Positions 8,006 to 14,304 of a stretch of 14,304 bases of DNA are shown in pieces. The stretch is taken from assembly GCA_002394465.1 (NCBI GenBank), contig DGTU01000107.1:1-14304 (forward strand), in the 5' to 3' direction. Made by a program: the position numbers and the translations under genes. The DNA is from Treponema sp. UBA4328 (lineage in GTDB: Bacteria > Spirochaetota > Spirochaetia > Treponematales > Treponemataceae). A model generated the notes under the pieces. The model worked only from the letters and a program-made list of their open reading frames with translations, did not search any database and was not told the DNA's origin. Position 1 is the first letter of the stretch; the number at the start of each line of letters is the position of its first letter.

Positions 8006-8037
8006 CCCTGCTGCCATTCAGGCGGCGGGGTTTTTTT
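8006..8037 (+). terminator. Attenuator terminator upstream of leuA
   Basis: CCCTGCTGCC (8006-8015) pairs with GGCGGCGGGG (8021-8030) over ten pairs, two of them G-U, around a five-base loop ATTCA, followed at once by seven T. It ends 24 bases before the leuA start, so it can only act on the leuA transcript itself. Confidence 0.85.
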
Positions 8038-8061
8038 ATTTGAAATTATGGAGGCAGAAAA

Positions 8062-9732
8062 ATGAATGCATCAAAGTACAGACCGGTAATTCAGCCGGCT
8101 CCCGTAAACAGAAAGTGGCCTGATAACCGCATTACTAAGGCACCGGTATGGTGTTCCGTTGACCTTCGCGACGGAAACCAGGCACTTATCGACCCGATGG
8201 GAATCGAGACCAAGCTCGCTTACTTTGATCTTCTTGTAAAAATCGGCTTCAAGGAAATCGAAATCTGTTTTCCTTCTGCAAGCGACACTGAATTTGACTT
8301 CTGCCGACGTCTCATTGAAGAAAACCACATTCCTGAAGACGTTACGATTCAGGTTCTCTGTCAGGCGCGCGAGCATCTCATCCGCCGCACAATGGAAGCA
8401 ATCAAGGGCGCACCTAAGGTAATTTTCCATATTTACAATTCAACTTCTCCGGCACAGCGCAAATATACTTTCAACAAGTCTAAGAAAGAAATCATCGACA
8501 TTGCCGTTGAGGGCGTTAAATGCATCAAGGAATGCATGAAAGACCTGAGCGAAGATGAACGCAAAAGAATCCGCCTTGAATATTCTCCTGAAAGTTTTTC
8601 GATGACTGAACTTGACTACGCAATTGAAATCTGCGAAGCCGTTAAAAATGAATGGGGAACAAGCCCTGAAAACAAAATCATTTTCAACCTGCCGACAACA
8701 GTTGAATGCTATACGGCAAACGTCTATGCAGATTCAATCGAATATTTTGCAGAACATATTTCTGACAGGGAGAACGTAATTATTTCTACTCACTGTCACA
8801 ATGACCGCGGGTCAGGCGTTGCTGAATGTGAGCTTGCACTTCTTGCAGGTGCTGACCGTGTTGAAGGCTGTCTCTTCGGAAACGGCGAACGTACCGGAAA
8901 CCTTGATATCGTTACGGTTGCACTCAACATGTTCTCTGAGGGCGTGGATCCTGAACTTGACCTTTCTAACCTCCCTGATATTGCAGACAGCTACCAGGAA
9001 TATACAAAGATGGACATTCCTCCGCGTACTCCTTATGCCGGCGGACTTGCATATACGGCACTTTCAGGCGGACACCAGGATGCAATTGCAAAGGGACTTG
9101 CAGCCCGCGCAAAGATGGACGAAGACGCTGTCTGGGACGTTCCGTATCTCCTCATCGATCCGAAGGATATCGGCCGCAAGTACGAGGGAATCATCCGCAT
9201 CAATTCACAGAGCGGAAAGGGCGGTGCAAGCTTTATCCTCGAACACAACTACGGCTATTCAATTCCAAAGGCAATGCAGTCTGCTATCGGTAACCTCGTC
9301 AAAAAAGAAAGTGACCGTGCTCAGCGTGAACTTAAGTCTGAAGAAATCCTTGCCCTGTTTGAAAAACAGTGGATTGAAAATAAAACTCATCTTGAACTGC
9401 TTGACCTCGCTTCAACACAGCTGGTCAACCATTCTCAGGAAGAAACCGTTTCCGTACGCGGCGTAATTAAATACAACGGCGAACAGACCGCATTCGGCGG
9501 AAAAGGAAACGGTCCTCTTGACGGCTTTGTACGTGCCCTCAGGGAAACTTCAGTTCCTGCATTCAATATTACGGCTTTCCACGAGCATTCTGTCGGACAG
9601 GGAAGTGATACAAGTGCAGTTGCCTATGTACAGATTACGATGGATGACGGCAGCGTTCACTGGGGCGTCGGCAAGTCAAGCAACGTCGGAAGGGCCGGTA
9701 TTGCGGCTGTCGTTAGCGCGCTCAACCAGTAA
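8062..9732 (+). CDS. leuA: 2-isopropylmalate synthase (long, LeuA type 2)
   Basis: LeuA catalyses the first committed step of leucine synthesis, condensing acetyl-CoA with 2-oxoisovalerate to 2-isopropylmalate in the cytoplasm. The 556-residue length and the opening (YRPVIQPAP...NRITKAPVWCSVDLRDGNQAL) match the yeast/actinobacterial long form. Asp37 in LRDGNQAL and His244/His246 in HCHNDRG are the divalent-metal ligands; GNGERTGN (273-280) is the conserved glycine-rich signature; SGGHQDAI carries the conserved His338. Residues from about 430 form the C-terminal regulatory domain (SVRGVIKYNG...GKGNGPLDGF), where leucine feedback acts in this family. GGAGG at 8050-8054 lies seven bases before ATG. 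Expression appears to be set by the leucine attenuator directly upstream. No other leu genes follow; two M16 peptidase genes do. Confidence 0.96.
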   Translation: MNASKYRPVIQPAPVNRKWPDNRITKAPVWCSVDLRDGNQALIDPMGIETKLAYFDLLVKIGFKEIEICFPSASDTEFDFCRRLIEENHIPEDVTIQVLCQAREHLIRRTMEAIKGAPKVIFHIYNSTSPAQRKYTFNKSKKEIIDIAVEGVKCIKECMKDLSEDERKRIRLEYSPESFSMTELDYAIEICEAVKNEWGTSPENKIIFNLPTTVECYTANVYADSIEYFAEHISDRENVIISTHCHNDRGSGVAECELALLAGADRVEGCLFGNGERTGNLDIVTVALNMFSEGVDPELDLSNLPDIADSYQEYTKMDIPPRTPYAGGLAYTALSGGHQDAIAKGLAARAKMDEDAVWDVPYLLIDPKDIGRKYEGIIRINSQSGKGGASFILEHNYGYSIPKAMQSAIGNLVKKESDRAQRELKSEEILALFEKQWIENKTHLELLDLASTQLVNHSQEETVSVRGVIKYNGEQTAFGGKGNGPLDGFVRALRETSVPAFNITAFHEHSVGQGSDTSAVAYVQITMDDGSVHWGVGKSSNVGRAGIAAVVSALNQ

Positions 9733-9741
9733 GGAAAGCGT

Positions 9742-11196
9742 ATGCGCCTGAGAAGATTTTTTACCTGCCTGTGCTTTCTCTGCGTATGTTCACTGTGGAG
9801 TGAAAGTACAGGGATTGAAGGCCTCTTCCGCTATAAGCTTGAAAACGGGCTTGAACTTTATGTCGTAGAAAATGATTCAGCTCCGCTTGTAACGATTGAA
9901 ATTGCAGTCAGGACAGGCGCCTTTGCCCAGACTCCTGAGAATGCCGGACTCTTTCATCTTTATGAACACATGATGTTCAAGGGAAATTCCCGCTATGCAA
10001 ACGAAAGGGAAACGACTGAGGCAATGAATGCCCTTGGAGTCGGCGAATGGAACGGAACGACAGGAATAGACAGGGTAAACTATTATTTTACCATTCCTTC
10101 ATCTCTTCTAAGGCAGGGACTTGAGTTCTGGTCGTATGCAGTGCGGACTCCGCTGATGGACGAAAAGGAACTTGAGAATGAAAAGAAGGTTGTCCTTTCT
10201 GAAATCAGGGGAAATTTTACTACTCCTTCAAGAATTGCAAATGCAGCCCTCAGCAGAACCCTTTATCCTCAGATGCCTTATAAACTCGATCCTTCAGGCC
10301 GTGCAGAAAACGTAGAAAACTGTACGGTTGAAACGTTAAAAAAAATCCAGGCAGAATACTATGTTCCTGACAATTCAGCAGTCTTTGTCGGCGGTGACGT
10401 TGACCATGAACAGGTTTTTGAACTCGTAAAGGAGATTTACGGCGACTGGAAGCCTTCTGCATCCGGAATCAAGAGTCCTTCTTCCCATTCAAAGACTCCG
10501 CTTAAGAATACGAAAAAACTGGTTTATCCTGATCCGCGCGTTGCTTCCGTTATGACTTATGCAAGCCTGTATCTCCGCGGACCTGACGGGGAATGGGACA
10601 GAACTGATACTTATGCGGCTGACGTCTGGAATACCCTTATAAACAATCCTTCAGGTGCCTATGCTTCAGCCCTTCTTTCTGAAAGTGAACTTAACATTAA
10701 GGATTCTGATTATACCGGCGGATATTATTCGACCCAGCGTCTGAGCGGCCTTATAAGCCTTTCGTGCGTAATGCTCAACGCTGAATCTTCTCCGGTCAGG
10801 ATGTCAGAAAAATTCCTCGATGTAATAAATAAAAAATGCCTTCCTCTTTTTACGGGCACTGCAAAGGGCTTTACGGATAACATGGAACTTGTGCTGAGGC
10901 AGCTTGAAGATTCGCGGATCTATTCCCTTGAAACTGCGGAAGGCCTTTTATCCTCCCTCAGTTCATGCTGGGCTTCGTGTGACGGAGATTATTTTGCTGA
11001 CTATCAGCAGAACATAGAAAAAGTTAAGGCAGAAGACGTCAATTCCTTTGCAAAAAAATACATCGAAGGAAAAAAAGGCGTCCTGTTCATCAGCGTAAAT
11101 CCTGAGGTTTACCGGAAATATAAAAAAGAATTCGATTCAGCAGGATACCAGGAAGTTACTGCAGATAATGCCTTCTGGTGGAATGACGGTAAATAA
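9742..11196 (+). CDS. Exported M16-family zinc metallopeptidase, catalytic subunit
   Basis: This 484-residue protein has an N-terminal signal sequence (hydrophobic residues ~6-18, likely cut near LWS) and so should act outside the cytoplasm. His72, Glu75 and His76 form the inverted zinc motif HxxEH in FHLYEHMMFKG. Glu154 (VVLSEI) is the expected distal zinc ligand, and Glu147, seven residues earlier, is the second conserved acid, as in pitrilysin. The C-terminal half has the usual M16 YYVPDNSAVFVGGDV segment but I do not see the Arg/Tyr substrate-binding pair there. It starts nine bases after leuA, with AAGGA overlapping the leuA stop, so co-transcription is likely. The missing R/Y pair is supplied by the next gene, suggesting a heterodimer. 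Likely role: degrading peptides in the periplasm; the substrate is unknown. Confidence 0.92.
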   Translation: MRLRRFFTCLCFLCVCSLWSESTGIEGLFRYKLENGLELYVVENDSAPLVTIEIAVRTGAFAQTPENAGLFHLYEHMMFKGNSRYANERETTEAMNALGVGEWNGTTGIDRVNYYFTIPSSLLRQGLEFWSYAVRTPLMDEKELENEKKVVLSEIRGNFTTPSRIANAALSRTLYPQMPYKLDPSGRAENVENCTVETLKKIQAEYYVPDNSAVFVGGDVDHEQVFELVKEIYGDWKPSASGIKSPSSHSKTPLKNTKKLVYPDPRVASVMTYASLYLRGPDGEWDRTDTYAADVWNTLINNPSGAYASALLSESELNIKDSDYTGGYYSTQRLSGLISLSCVMLNAESSPVRMSEKFLDVINKKCLPLFTGTAKGFTDNMELVLRQLEDSRIYSLETAEGLLSSLSSCWASCDGDYFADYQQNIEKVKAEDVNSFAKKYIEGKKGVLFISVNPEVYRKYKKEFDSAGYQEVTADNAFWWNDGK

Positions 11197-11211
11197 CGGC
11201 GGAGGAGATTC

Positions 11212-12555
11212 ATGAAAAAGTTAATTGTACTTCTGGCTTGTGTAATTCTGGGACTTGCCTCATGTTCCAGCACAAAAAATACAAATTCCTATTATGATGC
11301 AAACTACGGCGATTTTACGCAGCTCAAACTCGACAACGGAATCCCGCTTGTAATGAAAAATACCGGACGCGGACAGATTGCCGTTGTGTGCATGGTAATT
11401 GAAGGCGGAACTCCGCTTCTTACGGTTGAAAAGTCAGGCCTCGAAGACGTTACCCTTGACCTCATGTATCATGGAAGCCGTAATTATCCTTACGAAAAAC
11501 TCCAGCAGCTTGAATATGAAACAAGTTTTTCAGTTTCAACGGCTTCATCAAAAGATTATTCAACCGTAAAGTTCAAGTGCATTGACCGCGATCTGAATAC
11601 TGCCCTTGATGTCCTTGCAGACGGATTCCTTGAGCCTCTCATGCAGAAGGACGATTTTGACCAGATCATGAACCTGAATCAGATGCAGGTTCAGCGACAG
11701 CTTTCGGATCCTTCAGGAACGCTCGGGCTGGAACTTCAGAAAGCAGTTTATGCTTCGCACGAATACGCACCTTCTTCATCAGTAAATGAAGCTTCCCTGA
11801 ACAGCATAACCCTTGAAGACGTACTGAAGCATTACGATTCACTTAAGGACGCTGCCAGAATCAAATTTGTTGCCGTAGGAAATTTCTCTGACGGTAAGGA
11901 TTCAGTTCTCTTTGAAAAACTTAACGGACATTTCGGAAAGCTTCCGCGCACTCAGTTTAAAAAGCCTGTGATTTCAAAAATCAAGCTGAACAAAAAGACC
12001 GTCTATGCGGCAAATTCCCAGGCAGAAAAAATAGGCTATGTTGCCGGCTACTTTGATGCTCCCGACCGTTACGACGGTGATTATGTTCCTTTTGCGATTG
12101 CCCTCATGTACCTGGACAATACGCTCTTCAATCTTGTACGCGAGCAGAACGGTGCCTGCTATTCTGTCGGAACCGGTGTCCTCGGCGGCAAAGACATGCT
12201 CGGTGCACTGAGCGTCTATAAATCAACAAAAAACCGTGAACTTAAGCAGCTGCTTTTCAAGGCAATCGATGAATTCCCTTCAGAAAAGGAAGTCGCAGAA
12301 AAACTTGAAAATTACAAGAGCAAATATATTACTGAACTTTTCAGTTCTTCACAGGATACTGCCGGTGTTGCAAATAATATAGTCGTTTCACTTGAATACG
12401 CTGACGAGCCTTACAGATACCTTTCACGTCCGGGAGAAATCCTTAAGGTTAATCCGGCACAGGTTATGAGTGCATACAGAAAATACATTGCACCAAAGAA
12501 AATTTCCTGGGTAGTTGTCAGCGGAGAGGAAGAACTTAAAGAGTTTGATTTCTGA
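11212..12555 (+). CDS. M16-family lipoprotein, non-catalytic partner subunit
   Basis: This 447-residue lipoprotein has lipobox LASC with Cys18 as the lipidated residue. It has the M16 fold sequence pattern, but the zinc motif is lost: aligning KSGLEDVTLDLMYHGS with the upstream NAGLFHLYEHMMFKGN puts Asp79, Leu82 and Asp83 where His, Glu and His should be. It keeps the Arg/Tyr pair, Arg310 and Tyr317 in NLVREQNGACYSVG, which in two-component M16B peptidases binds the substrate C-terminal side. It begins 15 bp after the catalytic subunit with a strong GGAGGAG ribosome site at 11201-11207. The two together should form one active enzyme, anchored to a membrane through this subunit's lipid. The zinc-site loss is visible; the pairing is inference from the family and from adjacency. 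Confidence 0.9.
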   Translation: MKKLIVLLACVILGLASCSSTKNTNSYYDANYGDFTQLKLDNGIPLVMKNTGRGQIAVVCMVIEGGTPLLTVEKSGLEDVTLDLMYHGSRNYPYEKLQQLEYETSFSVSTASSKDYSTVKFKCIDRDLNTALDVLADGFLEPLMQKDDFDQIMNLNQMQVQRQLSDPSGTLGLELQKAVYASHEYAPSSSVNEASLNSITLEDVLKHYDSLKDAARIKFVAVGNFSDGKDSVLFEKLNGHFGKLPRTQFKKPVISKIKLNKKTVYAANSQAEKIGYVAGYFDAPDRYDGDYVPFAIALMYLDNTLFNLVREQNGACYSVGTGVLGGKDMLGALSVYKSTKNRELKQLLFKAIDEFPSEKEVAEKLENYKSKYITELFSSSQDTAGVANNIVVSLEYADEPYRYLSRPGEILKVNPAQVMSAYRKYIAPKKISWVVVSGEEELKEFDF

Positions 12556-12563
12556 TTAAGGCC

Positions 12564-12583
12564 GGCCGGTTAGTTAACCGGCT
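12564..12583. terminator. Hairpin between convergent M16 and PilZ genes
   Basis: GCCGGTTA at 12565-12572 pairs with TAACCGGC at 12575-12582, with one extra G-U pair outside. It sits between two convergent stop codons and overlaps the last codons of the PilZ gene. Only TTT follows on the plus strand and no T run on the minus strand, so it may be a weak or factor-assisted terminator. Confidence 0.45.
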
Positions 12584-13400
12584 TTGATGACCTACGGACA
12601 ACGTAATCCGTGTTGTCACGCGGCAGGCCCATAATGCTGTCCATAATGTTGTTGAACAGTGTGTTTGCAACATAAGCACGGATTGCCGTAAGGATCTGAG
12701 GCGAGTTGTCCATGCGCAGCATCAGGACGGCAATTGAATTCTTACCGTCTGATTTGATTGCAGTTACCTTGACGTCAACGCGGTATTCCTTGGCCTTGAG
12801 CATGAGGCAGGCATTCGGAATAATCTGATTAACCTGAACCATAGTCGTCTGCTTCTGTGTAAGGCTTATTGCAAGGCCTACGGAACTGATATCGATAATT
12901 TTCATTTTGTGCATGATGTTTGAATCAGTAAGCCAGAAGATTTCTGCAGTTTTATCGCTGAGACAGTTTGCACGTACGTACTGACGCATTCCCTTTGCGC
13001 CGTTTGCATCAAGCTGCTTTATGATTGCGTGAAGTGTCGTATCAGGATCTTCCTGTGTAATGAGTCCTGCCTTAAGGTCAACTGAACTTTTGAGAATGTT
13101 CTTGTAGTTGTCATCGAGTTTTTCAGTAATGATTCCGAGGGAAATTGAGGCAAAGCGGCTGTCTTCGGCAATTGTCTTGAGGTAATTTGCCCATGTTTCC
13201 GGTGAGAATACTCCGTCTGGATTCAGGTAGAAAATTGAATCATGGTTCTTTATAAGGATGTTCTTGGCATCCTTGTAATCGTTGATTATATAGACCTCAT
13301 ATTCGAGGGTACGAAGCTGTTCCATGATTGCTGTCTGAAGCGTATAGTTAGGGTAGAGAAAGAATACTTTCTTGCCGTAAATTGCATTTTCGTTAGACAT
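12570..13400 (-). CDS. PilZ-domain c-di-GMP-binding protein
   Basis: This 276-residue cytoplasmic protein lacks a signal peptide or membrane segment. Residues ~8-130 look like a degenerate receiver-like alpha/beta domain (KKVFFLYPNY opening, alternating helix/strand pattern); the usual phospho-acceptor Asp setting is not evident. Residues ~135-255 are a PilZ domain. Arg139 and Arg143 (RQYVR) form the RxxxR motif, and Asp170, Ser172 and Gly175 (DISSVG) form the [D/N]xSxxG motif, so c-di-GMP binding is expected. In spirochaetes PilZ proteins affect motility and virulence; the partner here is not visible. ATG is preceded by GGAGA about seven bases upstream. It has its own promoter and is transcribed against the M16 operon. 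Confidence 0.9.
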   Translation of the reverse strand: MSNENAIYGKKVFFLYPNYTLQTAIMEQLRTLEYEVYIINDYKDAKNILIKNHDSIFYLNPDGVFSPETWANYLKTIAEDSRFASISLGIITEKLDDNYKNILKSSVDLKAGLITQEDPDTTLHAIIKQLDANGAKGMRQYVRANCLSDKTAEIFWLTDSNIMHKMKIIDISSVGLAISLTQKQTTMVQVNQIIPNACLMLKAKEYRVDVKVTAIKSDGKNSIAVLMLRMDNSPQILTAIRAYVANTLFNNIMDSIMGLPRDNTDYVVRRSSKPVN

Positions 13401-13430
13401 GATTATTCTCCGATAATATTACTATTATAA

Positions 13431-13458
13431 ATTATATCATAAATGTGCGGTTTGTCAT
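13431..13458 (-). promoter_or_regulatory. Predicted promoter of the PilZ gene
   Basis: On the minus strand ATGACA (13458-13453, five of six to the -35) is followed by a 16-bp spacer and a perfect TATAAT (13436-13431). The predicted start lies about 24-25 bases upstream of the ATG. Confidence 0.6.
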
Positions 13459-13509
13459 ATATTTTAATTCAGCTTTTGGCAGGGAAGATAAGTGAAAAAG
13501 GCTTTAAGA

Positions 13510-13538
13510 TTGTAAAAATAAGAGATTTTTTGTATTAT
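13510..13538 (+). promoter_or_regulatory. Predicted promoter of gltX
   Basis: TTGTAA (13510-13515), a 17-bp spacer and TATTAT (13533-13538) lie 39 bases ahead of the gltX ATG. Matches are four of six and five of six. The region is AT-rich, so chance matches are possible. Confidence 0.45.
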
Positions 13539-13577
13539 TAGTAAAAACTTTTTATTTTACGTTTTATCGAGGAAATT

Positions 13578-14304
13578 ATGTCAGACAAAGAAGTACGCGT
13601 ACGTTATGCACCGTCACCGACCGGATTACAGCACATCGGCGGCGTCCGCACAGCACTTTTCAATTACCTTTATGCCCGCTCAAAGGGCGGAAAATTTATT
13701 CTCCGTCTGGAAGATACAGACCGCACCCGCTATGACGAGAAGTATGTAAAAAACCTTTACGATACTATGGCATGGCTCGGAATCGACTGGGATGAAGGCG
13801 GCGACAAGGGCGGTGAATACGGTCCTTACGTTCAGTCAGAGCGCTTTGAACTTTACAAAAAATATGCTCATGAACTGCTTGAAAAAGGCGAAGCTTATTA
13901 CTGTTTCTGTGATTCAGAACGCCTTGAACGCATCAAGAAAATCCAGACAGAAAACAAAATGGCTCCTGGATACGACAGGAACTGCCGTCACCTTACTCCT
14001 GAAGAAATCAAGGCAAACCTTGATGCAGGAAAGCCTTATGTAATCCGCCTTAAGGTTCCTCTTGAGGGCGAAACTACTTTCCACGATCACCTTCTCGGCG
14101 ACATCACATGGAAGAACGAAGACATTTCTCCGGATCCAGTCCTGCTTAAATCAGACGGATTCCCGACATATCACCTGGCAAACATCGTTGATGACCACCT
14201 GATGAAGGTTTCACACGTAATGCGCGCCCAGGAATGGATTCCTTCAACACCGCTTCATGTTCAGATGTACCGCTCATTCGGCTGGGAACATCCTGAGTTC
14301 TGCC
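13578..14304 (+). CDS. gltX: Glutamyl-tRNA synthetase, N-terminal part (3' end outside window)
   Basis: GltX charges tRNA-Glu with glutamate in the cytoplasm (class I synthetase). The visible 242 residues begin VRVRYAPSPTGLQHIGG, with the HIGH-type signature at His19-Gly22, followed by FNYLYARSKGGKFILRLEDTD. The zinc-binding pattern CxC...CxH is intact: CFC, then 25 residues on, CRH, the same spacing as in the E. coli enzyme. The KMSKS loop and anticodon-binding domain lie beyond the window. ATG is preceded by GAGG at 13569-13572. It is divergent from the PilZ gene and probably independent of it. I cannot tell from this part whether it is a discriminating or non-discriminating form. Confidence 0.96.
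   Translation, partial: MSDKEVRVRYAPSPTGLQHIGGVRTALFNYLYARSKGGKFILRLEDTDRTRYDEKYVKNLYDTMAWLGIDWDEGGDKGGEYGPYVQSERFELYKKYAHELLEKGEAYYCFCDSERLERIKKIQTENKMAPGYDRNCRHLTPEEIKANLDAGKPYVIRLKVPLEGETTFHDHLLGDITWKNEDISPDPVLLKSDGFPTYHLANIVDDHLMKVSHVMRAQEWIPSTPLHVQMYRSFGWEHPEFC

Larger units (their letters stand above)
7918..8037 (+). promoter_or_regulatory. Leucine-responsive transcription attenuator of leuA
   Basis: Three competing pairings can be drawn by hand. In the protector, 7937-7943 (part of the Leu codons) pairs with 7976-7982. In the antiterminator, 7960-7966 pairs with 8017-8023 as seven perfect pairs, continued inward by 7967-7968/8014-8015, C7971/G8013, 7973-7974/8010-8011, 7975-7978/8005-8008 and 7983-7986/8001-8004, about 20 pairs with small bulges. 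The third is the terminator at 8006-8030. A ribosome stalled at the Leu codons would free 7960-7986 for the antiterminator; one reaching the stop at 7963-7965 would cover that segment and allow termination. No energies were computed. Confidence 0.72.

Noticed and set aside
7918..8061. T-box riboswitch upstream of leuA
   Set aside because: I see no T-box consensus (AGGGTGG...CCGCG type) and no long specifier stem; the Leu-codon leader explains the terminator better.
8801..9466. 221-residue plus-strand frame overlapping leuA
   Set aside because: It lies wholly inside leuA in another frame, has no ribosome site, and leuA carries all the conserved motifs.
11212..12555. Second M16 gene as an inactivated pseudogene
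   Set aside because: The frame is full length, has a clean lipobox and strong ribosome site, and keeps the R/Y pair, so loss of the zinc site fits a specialised partner rather than decay.
13401..13577. Small gene or RNA between the PilZ gene and gltX
   Set aside because: AT-rich spacer with no ribosome site plus frame of its own; two divergent promoters account for it.

Overview
The window looks like chromosome from a Treponema (spirochaete). GC content is moderate (my estimate is the mid-40s percent). The gene content is rich in envelope proteins: a class III nucleotide cyclase next to a FecR-domain protein, a Flg_new/beta-helix lipoprotein and a PilZ protein. Species assignment is inference; a gut or rumen treponeme is my best guess. 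There are no tRNA or rRNA genes, CRISPR arrays or transposase genes.

Region 1 (1-5096) is a tight, partly overlapping operon. It holds the 3' part of a class III adenylate/guanylate cyclase, an inner-membrane-anchored FecR-domain protein whose start lies inside the cyclase gene, and a secreted protein with a Pro/Glu/Lys linker and a C-terminal beta-barrel-like domain. The FecR protein carries seven ~100-residue beta-sandwich repeats, and an eighth copy of the same repeat begins the next protein. This suggests an envelope-spanning assembly. Region 2 (5119-7734) encodes a large lipoprotein: two InlB/Flg_new-like modules followed by a duplicated right-handed beta-helix module.

Region 3 (7735-8061) is the most interesting. 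It first holds a 130-bp element with 28-bp near-perfect inverted ends (MITE-like) that wraps a terminator-like hairpin. Immediately beyond it lies what reads as a complete leucine attenuator: a promoter, a 15-codon leader peptide MNSTLLLLSDVLISA with four consecutive Leu codons, alternative RNA pairings, and a strong intrinsic terminator just upstream of leuA. The predicted transcription start falls exactly on the A of the leader ATG, so the leader peptide may be translated from a leaderless mRNA.

Region 4 (8062-12555) is leuA (2-isopropylmalate synthase of the long type) followed at 9 bp and 15 bp by two exported M16-family peptidase subunits. One has the zinc site HxxEH. The other lacks it but has the R/Y pair, as in two-subunit M16B peptidases. 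The pair is probably co-transcribed with leuA and so may share its attenuation control.

Region 5 (12564-14304) holds a convergent PilZ-domain protein with intact c-di-GMP-binding motifs and, divergent from it, the 5' part of gltX (glutamyl-tRNA synthetase). Promoters for both can be read in the 177 bp between them.
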